64,000 bases of DNA from an uncultured Spirochaetales bacterium (lineage in GTDB: Bacteria > Spirochaetota > Spirochaetia > Sphaerochaetales > Sphaerochaetaceae): the NCBI GenBank assembly GCA_949288415.1, contig CASEKE010000035.1, positions 106,375-170,374 on the forward strand. Direction: 5' to 3'. Positions 15,951 to 24,452 of this stretch are shown in pieces. The notes below the pieces were generated by a model. The model did not search any database. It was not told where the DNA came from and saw nothing but the letters and a program-made list of their open reading frames with translations. How positions within the stretch are numbered: position 1 is the first letter of the stretch; each line of letters opens with the position of its first letter. The position numbers and the translations under genes are program-made.

Positions 15951-16705
15951 AGGTGACTTTCCTCGGGACCGGTACGAGCCATGGGATTCCTGTCATAGCC
16001 TGCAAGTGCCCTGTATGCACATCCTCCGATCCGAGGGACAGACGCTATCGTTCGTCGCTTCTGGTCGAGACCGAAAACACGTCGATAGCGATCGACACGG
16101 GATACGAGTTCCGGCTTTCGATGATACGTGCCGGAGCGACGAAGCTCGATGCGATACTCTACACACATTCACATTCCGACCATCTTATGGGCCTTGACGA
16201 CGTGAGGGTCTTCACTAAGGACAGAGTGCTTCCCGTGTACGGGAACAGCGGAACTCTCGAGGACGTGGTCTCGAAGTTCCCGTATGCGTTCCGTCGAGTT
16301 GAATGTCCCAAGGGCATACCGCAGCTCGAGGCCCATCCTCTTGAGCCTTGCGTGGAAGTAATGATCGGCGACATTCCCGTAATACCGGTACCTTTGATGC
16401 ACTATCGACTCCCGATCTACGGCTATCGCTTCGGCGATTTCGCATATCTTACGGACGTTTCGCATATTCCGCAGGCCGGAATGGATGTCCTGAAAGGAGT
16501 CAGGATCCTGGTGCTGGGCGCACTGAGGGAGCGTCCTCATATTGCCCATCTGTCATTCGGTGAGGCGACGGATATCGCCAGGAAGCTAGGTGTGGAAAAG
16601 TGCTATTTCACGCATATCAACCATGAAACGGGATATAATGAGATAAACCGCCGCTATGAGCCGCTGTGCTCGAGCGCGTACGACAATATGGTCTTGGAGG
16701 TCTAG
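15947..16705 (+). CDS. MBL-fold metallohydrolase, PhnP-like
   Basis: 252 aa from ATG 15947, which overlaps the preceding stop as ATGA; ATG 15935 would add 4 residues. The N terminus (KVTFLGTGTSHGIPVIACKCPVCTS, shown in part) carries the Cys-rich turn of PhnP-like phosphodiesterases. The metal site is THSHSDHLMGLDD (HxHxDH). Later ligands are in AYLTDVSHIP (Asp) and FTHINHETG (His). Family members hydrolyse cyclic phosphodiesters; some are annotated as YycJ-like nucleases. Being just upstream of polA, a nucleic-acid or nucleotide substrate is possible but unproven. Confidence 0.9.
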   Translation: MKVTFLGTGTSHGIPVIACKCPVCTSSDPRDRRYRSSLLVETENTSIAIDTGYEFRLSMIRAGATKLDAILYTHSHSDHLMGLDDVRVFTKDRVLPVYGNSGTLEDVVSKFPYAFRRVECPKGIPQLEAHPLEPCVEVMIGDIPVIPVPLMHYRLPIYGYRFGDFAYLTDVSHIPQAGMDVLKGVRILVLGALRERPHIAHLSFGEATDIARKLGVEKCYFTHINHETGYNEINRRYEPLCSSAYDNMVLEV

Positions 16706-16706
16706 A

Positions 16707-19601
16707 TTGGATTCACTTTTCAGCGACAGCGATCTCGATCAGGATATGCTCGAGGCGGAGAACCGCAGAAAGCTCCGGGAGATAGAGAAGAAGAGAAAGG
16801 AAGAGGACGAGGAGAAGAGAAGGCGCAGCGAGAAGAAGAACTATGACAAGACTCTCTACGTCATAGACGGCTACGGTCTTATCTACCGATCGTATTATGG
16901 CATCCGCGGCGGGGAGCCGGTATACGATGTCTCCGGCGTGAACATAAATGCGTACATAGGCTTTTTCACCACGCTGTTCTCGCTTGTCAGGACCTATCCG
17001 ATGGATTACATAGCTGTCGCCATGGATGAAAAAGGGCCTACGTTCCGCCATGAGATGTATCCGCAGTACAAGGCTACGAGGGACAAAGCTCCAGACGATC
17101 TGCACGCGCAGGTGCCGATGATCGTGGACGCCCTTGGAAAGATGGGTGTGACATGCATCTCCAGAAGCGGGTACGAGGCTGACGACGTTATTGCCTCGAT
17201 TTCCCGCATAGCGGAGAAAAAAGGCGTCAGAACCATCATGTTCACGGGAGACAAGGATCTGCTGCAGCTTGTCTGCAACCACGTCTATGCTTTGCGCCCG
17301 AAGAAGAATCCGACCGCAAGCTACGAGCTCTACACAGAGAAGGAGGTCAAGGATGTCTTCGGTGTGCACCCAAACCAGATTGTCGATTACCTTGCCCTGG
17401 TAGGTGACAGCTCTGACAATGTCCCCGGGGTGGCGGGAATAGGAGCGAAGACTGCGGAGAAGCTTCTCGACGAGTTCCTTACCTTGGACGGGATATACAG
17501 GAAGATCGACAGTCTCTCTCCCGGAAACCGTAAGAAGCTGGAAGCGGGCAAGGAAAATGCATTCTTCTCGAGAAAGCTTGTGACTCTGTCCTTCGATGCG
17601 CTCGGGGATGACTATGACCTTTCTTCTCTGGACTATTCGAAGCTGGACATGGAAAAGCTGCGTCCGGAGTTTGCCCAGCGTGGGCTCAGAAGGCTCATGA
17701 ACCTTCTTGGACGAAGCCAGGATCCCTCGGCTCCCAAGCCGGCCATGCCCGCATCCGAGGCTGCGAAAAATATTTCCGCGACGCTTCCATCCAGAGGTCT
17801 GCGCGACGACGAGAAAGTATTCAGAGGAAAAGGAAGCTACGAGCTGTTGACGGACCGTACGGCGATAGAGCGGAAGTTAGAGGAATGCGTGGAGTTCCAC
17901 GATGGGATAATCGCCTTCGACACTGAGACTACCGGACTCGAACGCGACGCAAGACTCGTCGGCTTCTCATTCTCCTTCGAGATGAAGAAGGCCTATTATG
18001 TCCCGATCGTGGCAGGAGGAAGGCAATATCTTCCGCTTGACGATGCCAAGGCCTTGTTCAACAGGTACTTCACATCCGGCAAGCTGCGAGTGATAGGGCA
18101 GAACGTGAAGTTCGACCGCCAGGTGCTGGAGAATCTTGGAGAGGGGATACGGACGATATATTTCGACACCATGATCGCCTCCTGGCTGCTTGACAGCGCA
18201 TCTCCGCAGAACTCCCTGGATTTCCTTGCCTTGAAGTATCTCGACTATACGACCATACGTTACGAGGACATAGTCTCCAAGGGCGAGGACTTCTCTTCCG
18301 TTCCTGTGGATACCGCCGTGGAATACGGTGCTGAGGATAGCGACATAGCCTTCAGACTTTGCGGTCTGCTCGGAAAACGCCTTGTCGAAGACGATCTTCT
18401 CGATGTCTACCAGAAGATGGAGAATCCTCTGATAGATGTCCTTTCGAGTATGGAGAGGAACGGCATATATCTTTCGAAGGAGAGGATGGACGATCTGTGC
18501 AAAAGCACCGACAGGAGACTGGGAAAGATCGTGGAGGAGATATATTCCGAGGCAGGCCATGAATTCAATCTGAATTCGACGAAGCAGCTCGGAGCCGTAT
18601 TGTTCGAGGAACGAGGGCTGGAACCGGGGAAATCCGGCCAGACGGGGTATTCGACGGACGTGGCGACCCTAGAGGGGCTGAGAAAGTCGGGCGATCCTCT
18701 GATTCCTCTGATTCTCGAATACAGGACGCTTTCCAAACTCAAGGGAACCTACATAGATACCCTTCCTCTCCTTCGTGACGGCGAAGGTCGCGTACATACG
18801 TCGTTCCTACAGACAGGGACCGCGACAGGAAGGCTCTCGAGCAAGAATCCGAATCTTCAGAACATCCCGATAAGGACGGAAGAAGGAAGACGTATACGGA
18901 GCTGTTTCATCCCGAAGCCGGGATGCGTATTCATAAGCGCAGACTATTCCCAGATAGAGCTTGTGGTTTTGGCGCACATGAGCGGGGATGAGAACCTTCG
19001 TGCGGCATTCATAGACGGGGTCGATGTACACAAGGCCACGGCGAGTCTCATATTCGACAAGAGCGTCGATGAGATAGATCCCTCCGAGAGAAGAATTGCA
19101 AAGACGATAAACTTCGGCATCATGTACGGCATGAGCGCCTTCAGACTTTCGAACGAACTCGAGATATCGCGTAGCGATGCCTCTGCGTTCATCAAACGTT
19201 ATTTCGAGCGCTATGCTGGAGTGAAGTCGTTCGTCGAGCGTACGGTAGCCCAGGCCGAGAAAGATACGTTCGTGAAGACTCTCTTCGGTCATCGCCGATA
19301 CATTCCCGGCATCAACAGCTCCAACAGGAACGAGAAGGCCGGTGCGGAGAGAATGGCGGTAAATACGGTGATACAGGGGACGGCAAGCGAGATCATGAAA
19401 CGTGCAATGATAGCGCTTCCTGCTGAACTCCGGGAGATGCTCCTTCTGCAGGTGCATGACGAGCTGATATTCGAGTGCCCTGAAAATAAGGCCGCGTCGG
19501 CCGCCGCAGAGATCAAAAGGATAATGGAGGAGACTACTAGGCTGGACATCCCAGTCAGAGCCTCCGTGGAGACGGGCGAGTCCTGGGGAGATATGCACTA
19601 G
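16707..19601 (+). CDS. polA: DNA polymerase I with all three domains
   Basis: 964 aa from TTG 16707, with GGAGG at 16696-16700 spaced 6 nt; the stop of the MBL gene is 1 nt before. Residues 1-~45 are an unusual charged extension (SDSDLDQDM... then a K/E/R run) in front of the 5' nuclease domain (YVIDGYGLIYRSYYG, YEADDVIAS, FTGDKDLLQLV, GDSSDNVPGVAGIGAKTA). The 3'-5' proofreading domain keeps its acidic residues (AFDTETTGLERD, NVKFDRQ, YGAEDSD), so it should be active. The polymerase domain has motif A (ISADYSQIEL), motif B (RRIAKTINFGIMYG) and motif C (QVHDELIFE). It repairs DNA and removes Okazaki primers. Confidence 0.98.
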   Translation: MDSLFSDSDLDQDMLEAENRRKLREIEKKRKEEDEEKRRRSEKKNYDKTLYVIDGYGLIYRSYYGIRGGEPVYDVSGVNINAYIGFFTTLFSLVRTYPMDYIAVAMDEKGPTFRHEMYPQYKATRDKAPDDLHAQVPMIVDALGKMGVTCISRSGYEADDVIASISRIAEKKGVRTIMFTGDKDLLQLVCNHVYALRPKKNPTASYELYTEKEVKDVFGVHPNQIVDYLALVGDSSDNVPGVAGIGAKTAEKLLDEFLTLDGIYRKIDSLSPGNRKKLEAGKENAFFSRKLVTLSFDALGDDYDLSSLDYSKLDMEKLRPEFAQRGLRRLMNLLGRSQDPSAPKPAMPASEAAKNISATLPSRGLRDDEKVFRGKGSYELLTDRTAIERKLEECVEFHDGIIAFDTETTGLERDARLVGFSFSFEMKKAYYVPIVAGGRQYLPLDDAKALFNRYFTSGKLRVIGQNVKFDRQVLENLGEGIRTIYFDTMIASWLLDSASPQNSLDFLALKYLDYTTIRYEDIVSKGEDFSSVPVDTAVEYGAEDSDIAFRLCGLLGKRLVEDDLLDVYQKMENPLIDVLSSMERNGIYLSKERMDDLCKSTDRRLGKIVEEIYSEAGHEFNLNSTKQLGAVLFEERGLEPGKSGQTGYSTDVATLEGLRKSGDPLIPLILEYRTLSKLKGTYIDTLPLLRDGEGRVHTSFLQTGTATGRLSSKNPNLQNIPIRTEEGRRIRSCFIPKPGCVFISADYSQIELVVLAHMSGDENLRAAFIDGVDVHKATASLIFDKSVDEIDPSERRIAKTINFGIMYGMSAFRLSNELEISRSDASAFIKRYFERYAGVKSFVERTVAQAEKDTFVKTLFGHRRYIPGINSSNRNEKAGAERMAVNTVIQGTASEIMKRAMIALPAELREMLLLQVHDELIFECPENKAASAAAEIKRIMEETTRLDIPVRASVETGESWGDMH

Positions 19602-20212
19602 TGGTCATCGGACTTACGGGAACCAGCTGTGCCGGAAAGAACGAAGTGGCCTCTGTGATGGAGAGTCTCGGCTTTTTCGTCATCGACGAGGACAGGCTCG
19701 GACACGAGGCGCTTGAAATGAACAGGGACCGGCTGGTGTCGATCTTCGGCAACGGAATCCTGACGGATGGACATGTGGACAGAAAGAAGCTCGGAGGCCT
19801 TGTGTTCTCGTCTCCCGAAGGTTTGCGCAAGCTGGAATCCGTCAGCCACCCATGGATGGTTGCCGAGACTGCGAGACTCTGCCGCGATGCTGTCTCGTCC
19901 GGCAGGATTGCTGTGATCAACGCCGCGATACTGGAAAAGATGGGACTTCACGAGCTGTGCGACGATGTGGTCGTGGTGGATGCTCCTTTCAAGCTGCGTT
20001 ACGAGCGGGCACGGGCCAGGGATGGAATAAGTCTGGAGAAATTCCGCGATAGATGTCGTACTCAGGTGGATATTGGAAAAAAAAGTGAAACTTTGGGGAA
20101 AAATATTGTTAAAATAGTAAATGATGGCGATAAGGAACAACTTTATCGACAAGTGAGAGATTATTGTGATAATATTTTTCTATTGAGAGGTTCAGCATGG
20201 GCAAGCGATTGA
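19601..20212 (+). CDS. coaE: Dephospho-CoA kinase
   Basis: 203 aa. It starts at GTG 19601, the last base of the polA stop codon, with GGGGAG upstream. The P-loop reads GTSCAGKNE, with Asn where Ser/Thr is usual. The CoA-binding region has VIDEDRLGHEAL, and the lid follows VVVVDAPFKLRYERARARDG and the basic FRDRCRTQ. It catalyses the last step of coenzyme A synthesis. The pairing polA-coaE is common in bacteria. The last ~90 nt are markedly A/T-rich compared with the rest of the gene. Confidence 0.93.
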   Translation: MVIGLTGTSCAGKNEVASVMESLGFFVIDEDRLGHEALEMNRDRLVSIFGNGILTDGHVDRKKLGGLVFSSPEGLRKLESVSHPWMVAETARLCRDAVSSGRIAVINAAILEKMGLHELCDDVVVVDAPFKLRYERARARDGISLEKFRDRCRTQVDIGKKSETLGKNIVKIVNDGDKEQLYRQVRDYCDNIFLLRGSAWASD

Positions 20213-21294
20213 GATACATTTTGCTTTCTTTTACTTTGGTGCTAGCCATTTTCGTTTTCGCTCTGCTTTGGCAGGTACGTCCGGGTTTCGATAGCAAGCT
20301 GCTCGATGAGGCAAGGGCAAGACAGAAGCAGACTCTTCTTGAGGTTCAGAAGCCGCTGGAAACCGATTTGACGGTTCTTTCCGAGGAAGAGGAGATGGCT
20401 CAGAAGGTATCTGCAATACTCAAGGGCGATGCTGATTTCCTCGCAACGGTCTCCGCCAAGGTCGAAGAGACGGTACCTGCCTATGTTGAGCAGTATGCCG
20501 ATGAATACGTATCGACGCTCAGGACAGAAATAGAGAACCAGATCGTATCGGAAGTTTCTTCGACGATACTCAACGAGAAAGACAGCATCTATGCAGACAT
20601 AGAGGCTACGATTCTCGCCGAGGTCGATTCAAGGATACAGGCCAAGGAAAACGAACTGGTCGCATATCTTGACGGCAAGGAATCCGAGATGATCGAGTTC
20701 GTGACCACCGAAGTCTATAACCAGTTCGAGCAGAAGAAGAACGAGCTTGCCGACGAGATTGTTGCCGATGTCGATGCGCTTGTCTCCGACAGGATCGCCA
20801 CGGCAAAGGATGAGACCAAGGCCGAGATAGAGCAGTACATACTCGAGCAGAAGGATTACTTCGTATCTCTCGTCGCCGACAGTTTCGCACAGAACATGCT
20901 CCTTTCTTCCGAAGGCGCACTGGACGATGAACGCTATAACGAGATCGTCTACAACGTATCCTCCGGAATAATGGCCGGTCTTGCAGGAGACCGGAGTGTG
21001 GCAGTGGAGGAGATGGACAGCTACGAGACAAATACTGCGCTTGCCATCGAGAACATCGTGATGGCTGTCCTCGACAGGATCGATCTTTCGGTTGTCGAGG
21101 CTGCCGAAGAATCTGTCGCTCCGGCTTCCTTCGAGGCTGAAGCCGTGCAGGCCGAAGAGATTGAGGTTCCTGAGAAGCCCGCCGTCGCCACGGTTCCGTC
21201 GTTCTCTGTGGATTCCTCTAACGACTATGCCGTAGAGAGGGACAGAATCAGAAGAGCCGAGATAGAAAGGGTACTTGCCGGACTTATCGACTAG
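20197..21294 (+). CDS. Membrane-anchored coiled-coil protein of unknown function
   Basis: 365 aa, not recognised. An N-terminal anchor (YILLSFTLVLAIFVFALLWQV) is followed by ~200 residues of acidic, heptad-like helix with repeated stretches such as VEETVPAYVEQYADEYVSTL and EIENQIVSEVSSTIL, then a P/E/A-rich linker and a short charged C-terminal helix. Starts at ATG 20197 inside the end of coaE (16-nt overlap) with GAGAGG 7 nt upstream. The fold suggests a rod projecting into the periplasm, perhaps linking membrane and wall. Last gene of the run; a terminator follows. Confidence 0.78.
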   Translation: MGKRLRYILLSFTLVLAIFVFALLWQVRPGFDSKLLDEARARQKQTLLEVQKPLETDLTVLSEEEEMAQKVSAILKGDADFLATVSAKVEETVPAYVEQYADEYVSTLRTEIENQIVSEVSSTILNEKDSIYADIEATILAEVDSRIQAKENELVAYLDGKESEMIEFVTTEVYNQFEQKKNELADEIVADVDALVSDRIATAKDETKAEIEQYILEQKDYFVSLVADSFAQNMLLSSEGALDDERYNEIVYNVSSGIMAGLAGDRSVAVEEMDSYETNTALAIENIVMAVLDRIDLSVVEAAEESVAPASFEAEAVQAEEIEVPEKPAVATVPSFSVDSSNDYAVERDRIRRAEIERVLAGLID

Positions 21295-21314
21295 GATGAT
21301 TTCTTTCTGATATG

Positions 21315-21338
21315 GCCGCCTTCAGGGCGGCTTTTTTT
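21315..21338 (+). terminator. Rho-independent terminator of the polA run
   Basis: GCCGCC (21315-21320), loop TTCAG, GGCGGC, then seven T. Confidence 0.92.
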
Positions 21339-21486
21339 ATGGTCGTAGTTGTTCGGAAACTTCGTTTCCTCTTCGGTCCTGTGCATATATACAACCTGTC
21401 TTCCGGACTTTTTTGTTTTCCGTTGCATCTGCTTCGTCCGCATCGGATAATATGTTTGGGCCTATGGCCTGAAGGAAGGTCCATAA

Positions 21487-21846
21487 TTGCTTGTCCCTTT
21501 CGATGTCCCGAAAAGCGAGTTTTGCCGAGTGGATGGCGGTCTCGATAGTCATGGGTGTCCGACGAGGAATCCGGGAAAGATACTTGAGTCCAAAAAACTT
21601 TTCCCGATCGGATTCTGGAAAGGATCCGGACTTTCCATTGCGATCGATCTTGCCCGCATAGGAGATTATGAATAGATGCCCGCAAAGATCGAGGATACGC
21701 TTTCATATGTGCGTTCATCCGTGTCGCTGGATCCCCAGGTTCCCGTCAGGTGCCCCGGAGACGGACTTTTCGAGCAGAGGAGGCGATCGATGGAGGAAGG
21801 TGTGTACTGCGACGATAGGCTCTGTAGAAAGCTTGTCGCCATGTGA
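21487..21846 (+). pseudogene. Remnant of an Ldh2/YiaK-family NAD(P)-dependent dehydrogenase
   Basis: In one frame the sequence reads GGLDSHGCPTRNPGKILES then KLFPIGFWKGSGLSIAIDLA, the conserved C-terminal part of malate/L-lactate/2,3-diketogulonate dehydrogenases (family pattern: DPxxIxxxxRxLPxGxWKGSGLSxxLD). A TAG stop interrupts it at 21673-21675. In the same frame it then continues DTLSYVRSS...VPVRCPGDGLFEQRRRSMEEGVY up to the TGA at 21844-21846, which is the family's very C terminus. The part between these blocks (catalytic and glycine-rich loops) and the entire N-terminal two thirds are missing. The TGA abuts the end of the convergent epmB. Clearly a decayed gene; the original substrate is unknown. 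Confidence 0.82.
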
Positions 21847-22899
21847 TCAGATGTCCTCGGGATAATGCCTGATTCCGCCGTAAGGGCTTTCGAATATCCA
21901 TCCGTCCTCGTTTCTTCCCACAAGATAGTCTTTTGTCAGTATCACCTTGCCCCCGCCTTCGGGCAGATCGAGAGTGTACTGCGGCATGGCAAGGCCGGAT
22001 AGGCGCAGTCTCAGTTCCTTCTCGATTTCCAGACCTCTGGAGAGCGGTACTCGTAGGTGTCCCGTACCGTTGACGAAATCTCCCTGGAACAGATAGTAAG
22101 GCTTGATTCTGGCATCCATCAGCGTGTTGGCAAGCCTTTCCTGCTCGTCGACGCTGTCGTTCACGCCTCGCAGCAGTACTGCCTGGTTGTATGCGGGAAT
22201 TCCGAGCTGCAGGAATCTCAGTACGATGTCCTTTGCCTGCTTCGTTATCTCGTCCGCATGGTTGAACTGAGTCATCAGAACATAGGGTGCACCTTCGCTG
22301 TTCTTCCCGATCACGTCGAACAGCCTATCCGTGAATCTTGACGGATTCGATAGCAGCGCTCTGGTGCATAGCCTATATATTATGTCTTTCCTGGCTGCCT
22401 TGAGCCTCGAAAGAATCACGTCCAGACGACTGTCGCTCAACGTGAACATGTCGCCCCCGGTGAGGAGAACCTCTTTTATCTCGCCATGGACTGTCAGATA
22501 TGAGCACACGTCCTCTATCTCCCTGTCGGATATAGGCCCTTGCTCCGTTGCCGTGAAGCGACGACGGAAGCAATGTCTGCAGTATGCGAAGCAGCAGTCT
22601 GTCATGAGAAGCGCAGCCCTGTTTCTGTAGCGGTGTATCAGCCGTTCGGAGGCGGTGTGTTCGACTTCCATAAGCGGATCGAGATTTCCGAGTGCGTCCG
22701 ATTGCTCGGCGGACGAAGGAACGAACTGTCTCCTTATCGCCTGCGAGGACATGAGCGACATTATGCTGTCGCTGATGAGGATCGGCAGTCCGTTCCTGCC
22801 TTCGTCGAAATCCTTCTCATCCTCTGTAAGGTCGATGTGTTTCTTCAATTCATCCAGACTTGTTATGTTCACACCCGGAGTTTTAACATTATTGTACAA
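21847..22899 (-). CDS. epmB: KamA-family radical SAM lysine 2,3-aminomutase, probably EpmB
   Basis: 350 aa, near the ~340 of EpmB and shorter than catabolic KamA (~416). The radical-SAM cluster is CFAYCRHC (CX3CX2C) followed by FRRRF, the EpmB-like context. LLTGGDMFTLSD is the SAM-binding GGD region. YYLFQGDFVNGTGHLRVP carries PLP/lysine contacts, and the C terminus has MPQYTLDLPEGGGKV. It would turn (S)-alpha-lysine into (R)-beta-lysine, which EpmA (34766-35749) attaches to EF-P (34169-34732). The start is uncertain: TTG 22899 is the longest frame, but a TACAAT -10 box overlaps it, so a GTG near 22872 is possible. Confidence 0.85.
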   Translation of the reverse strand: MYNNVKTPGVNITSLDELKKHIDLTEDEKDFDEGRNGLPILISDSIMSLMSSQAIRRQFVPSSAEQSDALGNLDPLMEVEHTASERLIHRYRNRAALLMTDCCFAYCRHCFRRRFTATEQGPISDREIEDVCSYLTVHGEIKEVLLTGGDMFTLSDSRLDVILSRLKAARKDIIYRLCTRALLSNPSRFTDRLFDVIGKNSEGAPYVLMTQFNHADEITKQAKDIVLRFLQLGIPAYNQAVLLRGVNDSVDEQERLANTLMDARIKPYYLFQGDFVNGTGHLRVPLSRGLEIEKELRLRLSGLAMPQYTLDLPEGGGKVILTKDYLVGRNEDGWIFESPYGGIRHYPEDI

Positions 22900-22946
22900 A
22901 AATTTTCAAGAGAACATGCTAGAATCATATGTTATGGAGGTCTTCA

Positions 22947-24260
22947 ATGGAAAAGGCTAAGGAGAAGAAGAGCCTGAAAGGCTACTGGACTACGACGTTC
23001 CTGATCGGACTCGGGTTCTTCACCATGGGACTCATGGATCCGCTTTATGACAACTACGTTCCTATATTTCTGGGATATTACATCGACAAGAACAGTCTCA
23101 TAGGGCTGATCATGACGTTGGACAATGTACTTGCAATTTTCCTGATACCGATATTCAGCGCTCTCTCGGACCGCACGAGGACAGGGATAGGAAGGAGAAT
23201 GCCGTACATCGTGACGCTTCTTCCGATATCCGCGATTTTTTTCGCGCTTGTCCCGATAACCGCATATGAATCTCTTTTCCTGCTGGTTTTGACCATATTC
23301 CTTCTCAACATTTCCAAGCAGGCCGTCAGGGGGCCTGTCGTCGCTTTGATGCCAGACATGGTCCCTGGCGATCTGAGAAGCGAGGCGAACGGCGTCATAA
23401 ACACGATGGGCGGAATAGCGACGATACTCGGCACTATCCTGCTTGCACGTCTGATGGATGTCCACGTGACTCTGCCGGGATTGGGAAAGGTGGACAAGAT
23501 ACTTGCCTTCCCCGTCGCTTCGCTCTTTGTGATAGTCGCGGTCGTTCTGCTGTTCATCTTCGTCAAGGAAAAGAACAGCAAGGTCCCCAGCAAAGAGGAG
23601 CGCGAGAGCAAGGCGAAAGAACCGATACTCAAGAGCCTGCGTGCCGTGATCGGAGAAAAGGAAAAGAGTGCGCTCTTCATTCTGCTTTCGCTTCTCTGCT
23701 GGTTCATCGCCTACCAGGGAATACTCCCGTTCGTCGGCAAGTACACCGTAGAGGTACTGGGCACGAGCGCGGGCACGGCCGCACTCTCGTCCGGAATGGT
23801 CGGCGTGGCCTATGCCATTTTCGCGGTCCCTTCGGGAAAGTTCGCACACAGATTCGGGCGCAAGAGGACGATCCGCTGGGCGCTTGCGGCTCTTGTCGTC
23901 GTGCTTGCTCTTGTATTCGCGCATTCTACCTTGACCGCAGGTCTTGCCTATGGTACGAGACTCTATTCGTTCTGGGCGTTGCTTTTCCTTTTCGGCATAT
24001 TCTGGGTTACGGTAGTGACCAACTCGTTCCCGATGCTTTGGCAGATGGCCGACTACCAGACGATCGGAATATACACAGGTCTCTATTATTTCTTCAGCCA
24101 ACTTGCTTCGATCGTCAGTCCTCCTCTGGCTGGAGGAGCAACCGATCTCTGGGGCTATCCGGCCCTTTTCCTGTACGGTCTCGTGTTCATGCTGATCGCA
24201 TTCTTCCTCATGTCCAGGGTACATCGCGGCGAACCCGAGGACGATCGGGGAAATGATTGA
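22947..24260 (+). CDS. MFS transporter, GPH/SLC45-like sugar carrier
   Basis: 437 aa, about 12 membrane helices. ATG 22947 is set by GGAGG at 22936-22940 (6-nt spacing). The loop between helices 2 and 3 reads SALSDRTRTGIGRRMPYIV, the motif of glycoside-pentoside-hexuronide/SLC45 sugar symporters, and the second half has AHRFGRKRTIRWAL in the matching loop. The central cytoplasmic loop is highly charged (KEKNSKVPSKEERESKAK). Transcribed divergently from epmB and closed by its own terminator. The sugar is not known; the dead dehydrogenase nearby hints at a former sugar-acid locus. Confidence 0.88.
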   Translation: MEKAKEKKSLKGYWTTTFLIGLGFFTMGLMDPLYDNYVPIFLGYYIDKNSLIGLIMTLDNVLAIFLIPIFSALSDRTRTGIGRRMPYIVTLLPISAIFFALVPITAYESLFLLVLTIFLLNISKQAVRGPVVALMPDMVPGDLRSEANGVINTMGGIATILGTILLARLMDVHVTLPGLGKVDKILAFPVASLFVIVAVVLLFIFVKEKNSKVPSKEERESKAKEPILKSLRAVIGEKEKSALFILLSLLCWFIAYQGILPFVGKYTVEVLGTSAGTAALSSGMVGVAYAIFAVPSGKFAHRFGRKRTIRWALAALVVVLALVFAHSTLTAGLAYGTRLYSFWALLFLFGIFWVTVVTNSFPMLWQMADYQTIGIYTGLYYFFSQLASIVSPPLAGGATDLWGYPALFLYGLVFMLIAFFLMSRVHRGEPEDDRGND

Positions 24261-24286
24261 TCCATCCGGATTTTCAGGTCAATATC

Positions 24287-24317
24287 GGCTGTCTGTAAGA
24301 TACAGGCAGCCTTTTTT
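24287..24317 (+). terminator. Rho-independent terminator
   Basis: GGCTG-TCTGTA (24287 on) pairs with TACAGG-CAGCC, followed by six T (24312-24317). Confidence 0.88.
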
Positions 24318-24350
24318 GTTGTGCTTTGGATGGAGTTATATATGACACTA

Positions 24351-24378
24351 TTGACCAAAGCTGTAAAAATGATACTAT
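24351..24378 (+). promoter_or_regulatory. Promoter of the envelope lipoprotein operon
   Basis: TTGACC (24351-24356), 16-nt spacer, TACTAT (24373-24378), leaving a ~70-nt leader. The leader contains an inverted repeat TTGTAC (24404-24409) / GTACAA (24428-24433) that could be a regulator site or a hairpin. This is the only gap of any size before the five genes ending at 32132. Confidence 0.5.
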
Positions 24379-24452
24379 TTTCATGGAACAAATCAGACAA
24401 TAATTGTACGTTTTGTTCGATAACACTGTACAAACAGACAAAGAATGAAGTT

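Noticed and set aside
22944..24224. 426-aa minus-strand frame opposite the MFS gene
   Set aside because: Composition is typical of the reverse complement of a membrane protein (R/E/Q/H-rich). The plus-strand carrier has motifs and a ribosome site.
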